A stretch of 64,000 nt of DNA from an uncultured Pseudoxanthomonas sp. (GTDB lineage Bacteria > Pseudomonadota > Gammaproteobacteria > Xanthomonadales > Xanthomonadaceae): positions 1 to 64,000 of the forward strand of contig NZ_CAMPJD010000014.1 in the NCBI RefSeq assembly GCF_946886695.1. The letters are read 5' to 3'. Positions 1-10,341 of the stretch are shown piece after piece. Made by a program: the position numbers and the translations under genes. The notes under the pieces are model-generated. The model saw nothing but the letters and a program-made list of their open reading frames with translations. It ran no database searches and was not told where the DNA came from. The stretch's first letter is position 1; each line of letters begins with the position of its first letter.

Positions 1-50
1 TCGACCTCCTCCTTACCAAGGAGGTGCTCTACCGACTGAGCTACGTGAGC
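1..50 (-). tRNA. thrT: tRNA-Thr(GGT), partial
   Basis: On the minus strand the sequence starts at base 50 with GCTCACGTAGCTCAG, a typical acceptor stem and D-arm start. It continues into a 5-bp anticodon stem enclosing TTGGTAA, giving anticodon GGT (Thr). The T-arm and 3' end lie beyond the left edge. Together with the next two tRNAs it forms the Tyr-Gly-Thr order that usually precedes an EF-Tu gene in xanthomonads, so tuf is expected just outside the window (inference). Confidence 0.93.
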
Positions 51-102
51 GTGAAACCGGTTGTGTTGCCTGGATTGCCGCAGATCCTGCACGGATGTTC
101 AG

Positions 103-176
103 TGGAGCGGGAGACGGGAATCGAACCCGCACTAGTAGCTTGGAAGGCTACAGTTCTACCATTGAACTACTCCCGC
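103..176 (-). tRNA. glyT: tRNA-Gly(TCC)
   Basis: The minus-strand sequence begins GCGGGAGTAGTTCAATGG and folds as a cloverleaf of 74 nt including an encoded CCA. The anticodon loop CTTCCAA gives anticodon TCC. The T-loop GTTCGATTC is intact. It lies 52 nt upstream of tRNA-Thr and 38 nt downstream of tRNA-Tyr, so the three are probably cotranscribed. Confidence 0.96.
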
Positions 177-214
177 ACCGGGAGACCACTACAACGCGAA
201 GCAACAACGAAAAC

Positions 215-300
215 TGGTGGAGGGAGGTGGATTCGAACCACCGAAGGCGTAAGCCAGCAGATTTACAGTCTGCCCCCGTTGGCCGCTTGGGTATCCCTCC
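215..300 (-). tRNA. tyrU: tRNA-Tyr(GTA)
   Basis: The minus-strand sequence begins GGAGGGATACCCAAGCGG and is 86 nt with encoded CCA, the length expected for a tRNA with a long variable arm. The anticodon loop CTGTAAA gives GTA (Tyr). The T-loop GGTTCGAATCC is intact. It is the promoter-proximal member of the Tyr-Gly-Thr cluster. Confidence 0.96.
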
Positions 301-409
301 GGGATCACCGGACTGACTGGGCTGGTGGGCCAAATCAAACCAGGGTGAAACAGCCCGAGATTTTGGCGTGTACCGGTCCGTCTGTCAACGCGCCGGACAC
401 ACTTTTTTC

Positions 410-1501
410 TCAGACGTTGAACCGGAAATGCAGGACATCGCCTTCCTGCACGCGATACTCCTTGCCCTCCAGCCGCAGGCGGCCCGCGTCGCGGGCGCCC
501 ACCTCACCTTTGTATTTGAGGAAGTCGTCGAAGGCGATGGTCTCGGCCCGGATGAAGCCCTTCTCGAAATCGGTATGGATCACGGCCGCCGCCTGGGGCG
601 CGGTGGAACCCGCCCGGACGGTCCAGGCACGGACCTCCTTCACGCCGGCGGTGAAGTAGGTCTGCAGGCCCAGCAGCGTATACGCCGCCCGGATGACCCG
701 GTTCAAGCCGGGCTCGTCCAGGCCGAGATCGGTCAGGAAGGCGTCGCGGTCAGCATCATCCAGCTGGGACAGCTCCTCCTCGATGGCGGCAGACACCGGC
801 ACCACCTGGGCACCCTCGGTGGCGGCACGGGCGCGCACAGCGTCAAGGTGCGGATTGTTCTCGAACCCGTCCTCCAGCACGTTGGCCACGTACATCACCG
901 GCTTCAGGGTCAGCAGGAACAGGTCGCGGACCAGCGCCTTTTCTTCATCGTCCAGACCCAGCGCGCGACCAGGCTTGCCGTCGTTGAGGCCTGCCTGCAG
1001 CTTCTGCAGCACCGGCTTGCGGGCGATGGCGTCCTTCTCGCCCGCCTTGGCGGAGCGCTCGGCGCGGTTGAGCGCCTTCTCGACGCTCTCCAGGTCAGCC
1101 AGCGCCAGTTCGGTATCGATCGTGTCGATGTCCGAAAGCGGGTCGATCCGGTTGTTGACATGGATGACGTCGTCGTTCTCGAAGCAGCGCACCACATGGG
1201 TGATCGCATCCACTTCGCGGATATGCGCCAGGAACTTGTTGCCCAACCCTTCACCACTGGCGGCGCCCGCCACCAGGCCGGCGATGTCGACGAACTCCAC
1301 TGCGGTCGGGATGACCTTCTGCGGCTTCACGATCTCCGCCAGCTGGTTGAGGCGCAGGTCCGGCACCGGCACCACGCCCACGTTCGGCTCGATGGTGCAG
1401 AACGGGAAGTTGGCCGCCGCGATGCCCGCCTTGGTCAGCGCGTTGAACAGGGTCGACTTGCCGACGTTCGGCAGGCCCACGATGCCGCATTTGATGCCCA
1501 T
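410..1501 (-). CDS. ychF: Redox-regulated ATPase YchF (Obg-family P-loop protein)
   Basis: This 363-residue protein has the usual length for YchF. It carries a P-loop GLPNVGKS at residues 9-16 directly after the start, as the family requires. YchF is a ribosome-associated, ATP-preferring member of the Obg GTPase family, with a helical insert and a C-terminal TGS-like domain (family knowledge). I chose the ATG at 1501 because the protein then begins MGIKCGIVG like known YchF; an upstream in-frame start would add 25 residues read from repeat DNA. It is last in the prs-rplY-pth-ychF run, separated from pth by a repeat hairpin. ychF-pth adjacency is common in bacteria. Confidence 0.97.
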   Translation of the reverse strand: MGIKCGIVGLPNVGKSTLFNALTKAGIAAANFPFCTIEPNVGVVPVPDLRLNQLAEIVKPQKVIPTAVEFVDIAGLVAGAASGEGLGNKFLAHIREVDAITHVVRCFENDDVIHVNNRIDPLSDIDTIDTELALADLESVEKALNRAERSAKAGEKDAIARKPVLQKLQAGLNDGKPGRALGLDDEEKALVRDLFLLTLKPVMYVANVLEDGFENNPHLDAVRARAATEGAQVVPVSAAIEEELSQLDDADRDAFLTDLGLDEPGLNRVIRAAYTLLGLQTYFTAGVKEVRAWTVRAGSTAPQAAAVIHTDFEKGFIRAETIAFDDFLKYKGEVGARDAGRLRLEGKEYRVQEGDVLHFRFNV

Positions 1502-1511
1502 GTCTACATCC

Positions 1512-1581
1512 GTGATTCGTGATTCGTGATTGGTGATTCGGGGCCGATCCATGCCCTGCAAATCACCAATCACCAATCACG
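1512..1581. repeat. Inverted arrays of a GTGATTS heptamer
   Basis: Four direct heptamers (GTGATTC, GTGATTC, GTGATTG, GTGATTC) occupy 1512-1539. Three copies in the opposite orientation (AATCACC, AATCACC, AATCACG) occupy 1561-1581. The arrays can pair into a hairpin of about 20 bp with a loop of about 21 nt. The right arm overlaps the pth stop codon. There is no clear T-run, so this may limit rather than terminate transcription between pth and ychF. Short heptamer arrays in intergenic DNA are, from general knowledge, a feature of Xanthomonadaceae genomes. Confidence 0.75.
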
Positions 1582-2158
1582 GCTTCTGCGTGTGCAGCCG
1601 CGTCATCGCGTCCATGAAGTTGCCCGCCACCGCCAGCGGCAGCACATCCAGCGCATCGTCGATCGCGCGGGCGATCAGCACTTCGTCGTCCTTGCCCGGC
1701 TTGCCCAGCACCCAGCTGGTCACCCGGTCCTTGTGGCCGGGATGGCCGATGCCGATCCGCAACCGATGGAACTTGCCGTGCCCAAGATGCTGCATGGTGT
1801 CGCGCAAGCCGTTCTGTCCGCCGTGGCCGCCATCGAACTTCAGGCGCGCCGCGCCCGGGGCCAAGTCGAGCTCATCATGCGCCAGCAACGCCTCTTCCGG
1901 GGCGATCTTCCAGAAACGCAGCGCCGCCGCTACCGACTTGCCACTCAGGTTCATGTAAGTGGCGGGCTTCAACAACCAGACCGGCTGCCCGGCCACCACC
2001 ACTTTGGCGGTCTCTCCGAACAGCTTGCTGTCCAGCCCGAAACGCTCACCCTGCCGCTCCGCCAGGGCGTCGACAAAATGGAACCCGGCATTGTGCCGGG
2101 TTCGGGCATGTTCGGCACCGGGATTGCCCAGTCCGACGATGAGGCGCAAGCCTGCCAT
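1577..2158 (-). CDS. pth: Peptidyl-tRNA hydrolase
   Basis: This 193-residue protein hydrolyses the ester bond of peptidyl-tRNAs released early from ribosomes, recycling tRNA in the cytoplasm. The N-terminus shows the family signature GLGNPG at residues 9-14, with Asn12, followed by catalytic His22 in a TRHNAG context; length is typical (about 190-195). The ATG at 2158 puts the signature at the usual distance from the N-terminus. It lies between rplY and ychF on the same strand, a conserved translation-related neighbourhood. Confidence 0.97.
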   Translation of the reverse strand: MAGLRLIVGLGNPGAEHARTRHNAGFHFVDALAERQGERFGLDSKLFGETAKVVVAGQPVWLLKPATYMNLSGKSVAAALRFWKIAPEEALLAHDELDLAPGAARLKFDGGHGGQNGLRDTMQHLGHGKFHRLRIGIGHPGHKDRVTSWVLGKPGKDDEVLIARAIDDALDVLPLAVAGNFMDAMTRLHTQKP

Positions 2159-2209
2159 GGGGACGCAACGCGCACCTGCGCCCGCGCGAGCGGGCGCAGG
2201 ATCACGCGA

Positions 2210-2863
2210 TTACTTGTCGTCCTTCTTGGCGACCTTGGCCGCCGGCACTTCGGCCGACTCCACCGGAGCTTCCTCGGCCTCTTCCTTGCCGTGCTTGGCG
2301 ATCACGACGGCGACATCGTGTTCCTTGCCCAGCTTCAGCTCGGGGATGACCACGCCGGCCGGCAGCTTGACCTCGGACAGGTGGACCACCGCACCGATGG
2401 CCAGGTCGGCCAGATCGATCTCGATGAATTCCGGCAGGTCCTTCGGCAGGCACTCGACGACGACTTCGTTCAGCTCGTGGGTGACCACGACTTCGGCGGA
2501 CTTGCCGGCCGGCGACTTGTCTTCGTTGAGGAAGTGCAGCGGCACCGCGGTGCGCAGCGTCTCGTTCTCGTTCACGCGCTGGAAGTCCAGGTGCATGATC
2601 TGCTGCTTGAACGGGTGGCGCTGCATGTCACGCAGCAGCACCTTCTGGATGTCGCCATTGAGGCTCAGGTCCAGGATCGACGAGTAGAACCAGTCGTGCT
2701 GGGAGGCCAGCCAGACTTCGTTGTGGTTCAGCTGGATGCTGACCGGCTTGAGTTCGCCACCGTAGACGATGGCAGGCACGGTGCCCGCGTGACGGAGGCG
2801 GCGGCTCGCACCCTTACCCTCGTCTTCGCGGCGCTCGACCTTGATTTCATGTGTCTTAGCCAT
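2210..2863 (-). CDS. rplY: Large ribosomal subunit protein bL25 (Ctc-type, long form)
   Basis: A two-domain 5S-rRNA-binding ribosomal protein of 217 residues: an N-terminal L25 domain (about 1-95) followed by a TL5/Ctc beta domain and an Ala/Glu/Lys-rich tail. The long form is usual in xanthomonads, unlike the 94-residue E. coli protein. I place the start at the ATG at 2863 (MAKTHEIKVE), with AGGTAG about 10 nt upstream; a GTG three codons earlier is less likely. It lies between prs and pth, a common order for ctc. Confidence 0.95.
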   Translation of the reverse strand: MAKTHEIKVERREDEGKGASRRLRHAGTVPAIVYGGELKPVSIQLNHNEVWLASQHDWFYSSILDLSLNGDIQKVLLRDMQRHPFKQQIMHLDFQRVNENETLRTAVPLHFLNEDKSPAGKSAEVVVTHELNEVVVECLPKDLPEFIEIDLADLAIGAVVHLSEVKLPAGVVIPELKLGKEHDVAVVIAKHGKEEAEEAPVESAEVPAAKVAKKDDK

Positions 2864-2974
2864 TTGCTTCACTACCTAGTTGTTGGACCGCCGTGTGGCG
2901 ATCTGATGAAGGCTCATCCGCGACCAGATGAACCCGGAAAGCCACGCGCCGGTGTCCCGGCGCGCGGCGGAGAA

Positions 2975-3934
2975 TCAATCCACGTACAGCGAGCTGACCG
3001 ATTCGCCGAAGGCGATGCGGCGGATCGTTTCCGCCAGCAGTTCCGCCACCGACAGCTGGCGGATCTTGCTGCAGCCCTGCGCCTGCGGCGAGAGCGGGAT
3101 GGTGTCGGTGACGACGAGCTCATCGAGCACCGAATTATTCAGATTGTCCACCGCCGGGCCGGAAAGCACGGGATGGGTGCAATACGCCGCCACCTTGTTG
3201 GCGCCGTGCTGCTTCAGTGCGGCCGCAGCAGCACAGAGCGTGCCGGCGGTGTCGACGATGTCGTCCACCAGCACGCAGTCCTTGCCTTCCACGTCACCGA
3301 TGATGTTCATCACCGTGGCCACGTTGGCGCGCGGACGGCGCTTGTCGATGATCGCCAGGTCGGCATCATCCAGGCGCTTGGCGACCGCGCGGGCACGCAC
3401 CACGCCACCGACGTCGGGCGACACGACAAGCAGGTTCTCCGTGCCGTAGGCGCGCCAGATGTCGGCGAGCAGCAGCGGCGAGGCGTACACATTGTCGACC
3501 GGGATATCGAAGAACCCCTGGATCTGGTCCGCGTGCAGGTCGACCGTCAGCACGCGGTCCGCGCTCACGGCGCCGAACATCTTCGCCGCCACCTTCGCCG
3601 TGATCGGCACGCGCGAAGAGCGCATGCGGCGATCCTGGCGGGCGTAGCCGAAGTACGGCACCACCGCAGTCACGCTACTGGCCGAGGCGCGCTTCAGCGC
3701 GTCGATCAGGACCAGCAACTCCACCAGGTTCTCGGCACTCGGCGCGCAGGTCGGCTGCACGACGAACACTTCCTGCCGGCGCACGTTCTCCTGGATCTCG
3801 ACCTGGACTTCGCCGTCCGAGAAGCGGGATACCAGCGCCTTGCCAGGGCGCACGCCCAGTTCGCGGCAGATGCTGTTCGCCAACGGCTTGTTGGCGTTGC
3901 CGGAGAAGACAAGCAGGTTGCGTTCGTCTTGCAT
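2975..3934 (-). CDS. prs: Ribose-phosphate pyrophosphokinase
   Basis: This 319-residue enzyme makes PRPP from ribose-5-phosphate and ATP for nucleotide, His and Trp synthesis. Visible signatures are the metal/ATP region around [11 protein letters not shown] and the PRPP-binding loop [12 protein letters not shown]; length matches the class I hexameric enzymes. The gene follows tRNA-Gln and precedes rplY on the same strand. prs next to ispE and lolB is a conserved gammaproteobacterial arrangement. Confidence 0.97.
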   Translation of the reverse strand: MQDERNLLVFSGNANKPLANSICRELGVRPGKALVSRFSDGEVQVEIQENVRRQEVFVVQPTCAPSAENLVELLVLIDALKRASASSVTAVVPYFGYARQDRRMRSSRVPITAKVAAKMFGAVSADRVLTVDLHADQIQGFFDIPVDNVYASPLLLADIWRAYGTENLLVVSPDVGGVVRARAVAKRLDDADLAIIDKRRPRANVATVMNIIGDVEGKDCVLVDDIVDTAGTLCAAAAALKQHGANKVAAYCTHPVLSGPAVDNLNNSVLDELVVTDTIPLSPQAQGCSKIRQLSVAELLAETIRRIAFGESVSSLYVD

Positions 3935-3970
3935 GGTCGTCTCGGCAGGTGCGGCTAGGACACAGTGAAT

Positions 3971-4046
3971 TGGCAGGGGCGGAAGGATTCGAACCTACGA
4001 ATGCCGGGATCAAAACCCGGTGCCTTAACCACTTGGCGACGCCCCT
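3971..4046 (-). tRNA. glnX: tRNA-Gln(TTG)
   Basis: A 76-nt cloverleaf on the minus strand with encoded CCA. The acceptor stem AGGGGCG pairs with CGCCCCT, and the discriminator base is G. The anticodon loop TTTTGAT gives TTG (Gln). The 5' end (base 4046) overlaps the ispE stop codon by two bases, and prs starts 36 nt beyond the 3' end, so the tRNA sits inside the operon and must be excised from an mRNA precursor. Confidence 0.96.
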
Positions 4047-4935
4047 AGGCGTTTTTCTCCGTCTCGCGACACGACTCAAGCGCGCGCAGCAGTGGCGATC
4101 GCGCGGCGCCCTCCACCACCCGGGCATGCAGCCCGGAAGGCAAGGTCGCCAGCGCGGCCTCGGCAGAGGCCCGGTCGGCGAACTCCACGAAGCAGCCGCC
4201 GCCGGAACCCGTCAAACGTGGCGTGCCGATGTGCGAAAGGGCCTGGAAGACTGCCTCGATGGCAGGCTCCCGGCGACGCACGACCGGCTCGAACGCGTTG
4301 CCGAGCAGTGATCCCGAAACGAAGTCCGATATTTTCGCGGGTGCAGCATCACGCGTCAAATCCGGTGATGCGAAAAGTGCCGCCGTGGGCACGTGGACAC
4401 CGGAATCGACCAGCAGATACCACGCCGGCGGTAGCGCCAGCGGCGTCAGGACTTCGCCCACCCCTTCGGCCCAGGCATTCTCACCGCGTACGAAGACGGG
4501 CACATCCGCGCCCAGCCGCAGGCCCAGGGACGCCAACGCACCCCGCCCCAATCGGCAGCCCCACAGATAATCCAGCGCCACGAGCACGGTGGCCGCATCC
4601 GAGGACCCGCCACCGAAACCACCCCCGGCAGGAATGCGCTTTTCGATGCCGATATCGACGCCTTGCGCGACATTGACCTCTTTTCTCAGGAGTTCGGCTG
4701 CCCGCACGAGAAGATCGTCTGCTTCGGCGACACCGGGCACGGACGCGCCGACCCGACACACGCGACCCTCCGGGCGAAGGCGGACGTGGACGGTGTCCCC
4801 CCATTCCAGCAAACGGAACACGGTCTGCAGCAGGTGATAGCCGTCGGCGCGCCGACCGGTGATCTGCAATGCGAGGTTGAGCTTGGCCGGGGCCGGCCAG
4901 GCCGACCAGCCCTCTTCCCGGGGGAAGGGGCTCAT
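4045..4935 (-). CDS. ispE: 4-diphosphocytidyl-2-C-methyl-D-erythritol kinase
   Basis: This GHMP-family kinase of 296 residues phosphorylates CDP-methylerythritol in the non-mevalonate isoprenoid pathway. The glycine-rich ATP loop [13 protein letters not shown] is at 102-114 and the N-terminal PAKLNL at about 15-20 supplies the conserved Lys. The start ATG at 4935 overlaps the lolB stop (ATGA), showing translational coupling. The TAG stop runs into the tRNA-Gln 5' end. Confidence 0.97.
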   Translation of the reverse strand: MSPFPREEGWSAWPAPAKLNLALQITGRRADGYHLLQTVFRLLEWGDTVHVRLRPEGRVCRVGASVPGVAEADDLLVRAAELLRKEVNVAQGVDIGIEKRIPAGGGFGGGSSDAATVLVALDYLWGCRLGRGALASLGLRLGADVPVFVRGENAWAEGVGEVLTPLALPPAWYLLVDSGVHVPTAALFASPDLTRDAAPAKISDFVSGSLLGNAFEPVVRRREPAIEAVFQALSHIGTPRLTGSGGGCFVEFADRASAEAALATLPSGLHARVVEGAARSPLLRALESCRETEKNA

Positions 4936-5582
4936 GGCGGCGTCAGGTGCCACTGGTCGACAGCGACTTTCACCGTGGCGCCCTGCCGGCGCGCCTCCAT
5001 GCGACGCGGCATGGCGGGCTGCGCGCCGTCGGCCGGGAGCCAGTCCAGGTAGTCGACCCGCCACCCATGCTGCATCAAGGTCCTCGGCCTGCCGTCGGCC
5101 CCATATTCCATGCCTTCCGCCGGTGCCGCGGGATCCGCGACGCCCCGCGCCCAGTGGACCATCGAGGCGACCGGAATGTCCCAGCCGGTGGCAGCGCGCA
5201 ACAGATCGCCCGCCTCCGCGCCGTCGCGCGGCCCGCCCTCCAACCCTTCCAGCCGCGCGGCACCGGTGCGCAGGTCCCCGCTGAGGCGCCAGCTCTGACG
5301 GGTGACCGGGGCACTCAGCGCGACCAGGTAGCTCGACCCGGTCTGCTGCCAGTCGATGCGGCCGCTGCCGCCCTTCCCGTTCGCATTGACCGCCACGCGT
5401 CCAGCGAACGACCAGTCGGGTTGCGAGGCCAGCCACGCCGTGCGCGTGGCCTGTCCGGCCTGCGCCGCCGCCAGCGCCGCGGGGTCGCGCAGGACAGGTG
5501 AGTCCACCGTGGCGCCACGCGTGGCGCACCCCACCATCGACAGGGCCGCGAGCCCCGCCAGCAGGAATCCGGAAACCTTCAT
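4932..5582 (-). CDS. lolB: Outer membrane lipoprotein LolB
   Basis: LolB receives lipoproteins from LolA and inserts them in the outer membrane. This 216-residue protein has a short lipoprotein signal with a lipobox ending SMVGC at about residue 17, then a beta-sheet domain with a Trp-rich middle part. The start at 5582 is supported by the lipobox distance and by the ATGA overlap with the upstream TPR gene. Position between the TPR gene and ispE is the standard lolB-ispE-prs context. Confidence 0.93.
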   Translation of the reverse strand: MKVSGFLLAGLAALSMVGCATRGATVDSPVLRDPAALAAAQAGQATRTAWLASQPDWSFAGRVAVNANGKGGSGRIDWQQTGSSYLVALSAPVTRQSWRLSGDLRTGAARLEGLEGGPRDGAEAGDLLRAATGWDIPVASMVHWARGVADPAAPAEGMEYGADGRPRTLMQHGWRVDYLDWLPADGAQPAMPRRMEARRQGATVKVAVDQWHLTPP

Positions 5583-7264
5583 GCGCCTGTCTTCTCCAGC
5601 GCCCGCAACAACGAGCGGTTGTCGGGGTCCAGCTTGCGCGCTTCGTCGAAATACCGGCGCGCCTCGTCCTTCTGCCCCATCACCCACAGCACTTCCGCCA
5701 CATGGGCGGCAATCTCGGGGTCCTTCTGCAGCGTGAATGCGCGACGCAGCTCCACCAGCGCCTCCGCATTGCGCCCCAGCCGGTAAAGCACCCAGCCATA
5801 ACTGTCAATGATGGCCGCGTCTTCCGGCGCAGCGGTCCGCGCCCGGTCGATCAACTCCAGCGCCTCCTGATAGCGCGTGGTGCGGTCGGCCAGGGTGTAG
5901 CCCAGTGCATTGAGCGCGGCCACGTTGTCCGGCTCGATCACCAGGATTCGCCTGAAGTCGGCCTCGGCATGGTCGATGCGATCGCGCCGCTCCCAGGCCA
6001 GCCCACGGGAATACAACAGCGCAAGGTCATCCGGGTACGCCGCCAGCCCGCGGGCGAAGACCTCCATCTGGCCTTCGTCCTGCTTGTCTTTCTGCTGCAG
6101 CTCGGCCTCCATCAGATAGGCGTCGCGGCGGGTACCGTCTTCGACGCTGGCATCGCCCTGCAGCTTTCGGGCCTCCGCGAAGGCCTCATCCTTCCGCCCC
6201 AGTTCGAACAGGGTGTTGATCGCGCGCAGACGCGCTTCCGCCCGCTGCTCGCCGGCGGGCACGCTGCGGTACCAAGCCAGTGCCTCATCCTGACGTTTGA
6301 GGAACTCCGCCATCTGCCCCAGCAGCAACCGGCGATCCGGGCTGTACTGGGTCGGTTGCCCCAGACCCGAAGCCGCCCGCTTCAGTTCCTCATACAGCTC
6401 GCCCAGAGACGCCGTATCGTCCGCCTTGGCCAGCAACTGCGCCCGCAGGCCATAGGTCAGCGTGTCCTGCGGCCCCTGGCCCAGCGCGCGCGAGGCCGCC
6501 GCCGGATCGCCCAACCTGTCGTACTCCTCGGCCAGCTTCAGCCGCAGCGCTGCGTCGCTTGCGGCCTTGGGAAGCAGACCGTCCAGCACCGCGCGGGCCT
6601 CCTGCTTGCGATCCGCCTGCAATAACTGGCTGGCCTGCAGCAGGGCGACCAGCGGCTCGCCGGAGAAACGCTTGACCACATCACCAACCATCCGCTCGGC
6701 CAGCGCGGGCTCGTCCATCTGCTGGGCCAGCCCGGTGAACGCCAGCCAGGCCTGCAGCTTGTCGGGCATGGCGCCATCGTCGAGCAGGTCGCGCAGCAGC
6801 CGCGCCGGCAGCTCAGGGTCCTTCCCGCCACTTGCCAACGCCGTCAGCGCGTAACGCCAACCCAGTTCGTCGGGATCCTTCATCAGTCCGGCCAACTCGC
6901 GCAGTGCAGCCCGCCTCTGCCCCTTGCGCAGTGCCAGCGTGGCCTCCGCACCGCGCAGCGCAAGGGTGCGCGGCGAACGCTCACGCCACAGCTTGATCGC
7001 TTCGCCCGCACGGGCATCGTCCTTGGCCAGCAGCGCAATGCGGGTGGCGCGTTCGGCCAGCCCGGCGTCATCGTCCTGCTCCCGCGCCGCGTCCAGGTAC
7101 CAGCGCGCGGCATCCGGCAACTGGCCCGCCTGCAGGGCGAACTCGCCCGCCATCACCGTGGTCAGCGCGTCGTCCTGCCGCTGGCCGGGCGAGCCCGACG
7201 ATGCGGCCAGCGCCGAGGGCATGGCGGCCGCCATCGCCAGCGCGGCAAACAAGGTGCGAATCAT
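5579..7264 (-). CDS. Secreted tetratricopeptide-repeat protein
   Basis: About 561 residues with a signal peptide (Leu/Ala-rich, ending near PSALA) followed by a nearly all-helical TPR superhelix. Repeats are easiest to see in the C-terminal half, where alternating G-Y/A-P spacing around residues 440-540 fits canonical 34-residue units. It is probably periplasmic and acts as a protein-protein scaffold; proteins of this kind commonly sit directly upstream of lolB in xanthomonads. Its stop overlaps the lolB start (ATGA). Start uncertain: ATG at 7264 gives the cleanest signal peptide; ATG 7273 and GTG 7282 are in frame upstream. Confidence 0.82.
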   Translation of the reverse strand: MIRTLFAALAMAAAMPSALAASSGSPGQRQDDALTTVMAGEFALQAGQLPDAARWYLDAAREQDDDAGLAERATRIALLAKDDARAGEAIKLWRERSPRTLALRGAEATLALRKGQRRAALRELAGLMKDPDELGWRYALTALASGGKDPELPARLLRDLLDDGAMPDKLQAWLAFTGLAQQMDEPALAERMVGDVVKRFSGEPLVALLQASQLLQADRKQEARAVLDGLLPKAASDAALRLKLAEEYDRLGDPAAASRALGQGPQDTLTYGLRAQLLAKADDTASLGELYEELKRAASGLGQPTQYSPDRRLLLGQMAEFLKRQDEALAWYRSVPAGEQRAEARLRAINTLFELGRKDEAFAEARKLQGDASVEDGTRRDAYLMEAELQQKDKQDEGQMEVFARGLAAYPDDLALLYSRGLAWERRDRIDHAEADFRRILVIEPDNVAALNALGYTLADRTTRYQEALELIDRARTAAPEDAAIIDSYGWVLYRLGRNAEALVELRRAFTLQKDPEIAAHVAEVLWVMGQKDEARRYFDEARKLDPDNRSLLRALEKTGA

Positions 7265-7341
7265 TTCGGGCATGAACGTCACGTCGGCCGTAAAATGGCG
7301 GCCCTGATATGAGCCAGCAGCTTACTGCAAGCGCCTGAACG

Positions 7342-8605
7342 ATGACGTTGTGGGTCCTCGGATTGAACCACCAGACCGCGCCGGTCGACCTGCGCGAACG
7401 GGTGGCGTTCGACGCCGGCACGGTGCCGCACGCGTTGTCGTCGCTGCGGGCGCTACCCGACGTGGTCGAAGCCGCCCTGCTGTCCACCTGCAACCGCACC
7501 GAGCTGTATGCGGTGGCGGAAGACGGCGACGTGCTGGCGAGTTGGCTGGCCACGCATGCCGAGGGGCTTGAAGGTTACCTCTACCGCCACCGGGATGCGG
7601 ATGCCGTCCGCCACCTGTTCCGGGTGGCGACGGGCCTGGACTCGATGGTGCTGGGCGAACCGCAGATCCTCGGCCAGGTGAAGGACGCCTGGGCCACGGC
7701 GCGCGAACATGGCGCGCTGGGCAACCGCCTGGACCGTCTGTTCCAGCAGACCTTCGCCGTCGCCAAGCGCGCACGCACCGACACCCGCGTGGGGGCCAAT
7801 CCCGTATCCGTCGCCTCCACCGCGGTGCGCCTGGCGCAGAACTCCTTCGCCCGCCTCAGCGACTCCACCGTGTTGCTGGTCGGCGCCGGTGAAACCATCG
7901 AACTGGCCGCCAAGCACCTCAGCGAAGGCCGCGTGCGCCGCCTGCTGATCGCCAACCGCACGCTGGCGCATGCGCAGGAACTGGCGACACGCCACGGTGG
8001 CTACGCGCTGCCATTGACCGAACTGGAACGCCACCTGGCCGAGGCCGATGTGGTGTTCTCCGCCACCGCCGCGCGCGAACCCGTCGTGCTGCAAGCCCAG
8101 GTCGCCGCCGCACTGGCCAAGCGCAAGCACAAGCCGATGCTGCTGTTCGACCTGGCCGTACCACGCGACATCGAAGCATCGGTAGCCGAGCTGCGCGACG
8201 CATATCTGTACACCGTCGACGACCTTGAGCGCGCGGTCGAAGACAACCGTCGCAGCCGGCGTGAAGCCGCCGACGCTGCCGAGGCTATCATCGACGTGCA
8301 GGTCGGCCGCTTCATGGAAAGCCTGCTGGCCGGCTCCCGGCAGGAACCGCTCAAGCGCCTGCGCGCGCTGGGCGAGTCCACGCGTGAGGACGTGCTGGCG
8401 AAAGCGCGGCAGCAGCTGGCCAATGGCCGCGAACCGGAGCAGGTGCTCGAGTTCCTCGCCCACACGCTGACCAACCGCCTGCTGCATCCGCCCACCGCTG
8501 CATTGCGCGAGGCGGCAGTGAGCGGCGACGCCGAGCTGGCGCGCGCCGCCGATCGCCTGTTCCCCGCGCAACCGCCCTACTCCCACCTGAAGAAAGACAA
8601 AGACG

Positions 8606-8628
<23 letters not shown>
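7342..8628 (+). CDS. hemA: Glutamyl-tRNA reductase
   Basis: This 428-residue enzyme reduces glutamyl-tRNA(Glu) to glutamate-1-semialdehyde, the first step of C5 tetrapyrrole synthesis. Catalytic Cys50 lies in [11 protein letters not shown], exactly at the family position. A Rossmann NADPH-binding segment (VLLVGAGET) is at about 175-185, and a C-terminal dimerisation helix follows. It is divergent from the TPR gene and overlaps prfA by 23 nt; hemA-prfA pairing is widespread. Confidence 0.97.
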
Positions 8629-9687
<1,059 letters not shown>

Positions 9688-9691
<4 letters not shown>

Positions 9692-10134
9692 CGACGGTGG
9701 TCCGCCGGACGGGACTGACGCACCTGGACGTTGTCGCCCGCCTGTTCGACCAGTACCGCGGCTTCTACGGCCAGCCCTCGGACCCGGCATTGGCACGGGA
9801 TTTCATCCGCGAGCGGATGGAGCGCGACGAGTCCGTCATCCTGCTGGCCTGGGTAGACGAAGCGGCCGTCGGCTTCACCCAGTTGTATCCGGCTTTTTCT
9901 TCCGTCAGCGCGTCGCGGGTCTGGATCCTGAACGACCTCCTCGTACTGCCGGAGGCGCGTCGCAAGGGCGTTGCGCGCGCATTGCTGTCGGCCGCCGCCG
10001 ACTTCGCGCGCGCCGACGGAGCGTTGCGGCTGGAACTGGAAACCGACCACGACAACGCCACCGCACAGACGCTGTACCGCGCGATGGATTGGGTGCCGTA
10101 CGACGGCACGCTGCGTTTCCGCCTGCCACTCTAG
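9688..10134 (+). CDS. GNAT family N-acetyltransferase
   Basis: A 148-residue single-domain GNAT. The acetyl-CoA pyrophosphate-binding segment is visible as [14 protein letters not shown] (about residues 89-102), followed by the usual downstream helix and a [16 protein letters not shown] alpha4/beta6 segment. The substrate is unknown; the position behind prfA does not identify it. Start ATG overlaps the prfA stop (ATGA). Confidence 0.87.
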
Positions 10135-10164
10135 CCTGCGCACCGTGGAAGGCGGCTTCCCTGA

Positions 10165-10222
10165 TGTGGGAGCGACGCCAGTCGCGACCTGGATGCCCCG
10201 TTCGCGACTGGCGTCACTCCCA
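10165..10222. repeat. REP-like palindrome
   Basis: Arms TGGGAGCGACGCCAGTCGCG and CGCGACTGGCGTCACTCCCA (opposite orientation) flank a spacer of about 16 nt with one arm mismatch. The hairpin lies 31 nt after the GNAT stop and may protect or end the hemA-prfA-GNAT message. Palindromes with this GCGAC-GCCAGTCGCGAC core are a familiar dispersed intergenic element in Xanthomonas and relatives (general knowledge). Confidence 0.85.
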
Positions 10223-10341
10223 GATGCATCGCACGTGGCGCAAGGCTTGTCTCGCGCTGTCGATGGTCGCTAGGCTGCCTCCCATGATCGTCGCCACGCG
10301 TCCCGCCCGCGCCACCCGCACCATCGAGCCAGGCGGTCGCG

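Noticed and set aside
1526..3958. Very long plus-strand open frame opposite pth, rplY and prs
   Set aside because: High-GC antisense shadow. The minus strand carries three proteins with full family signatures in this interval.
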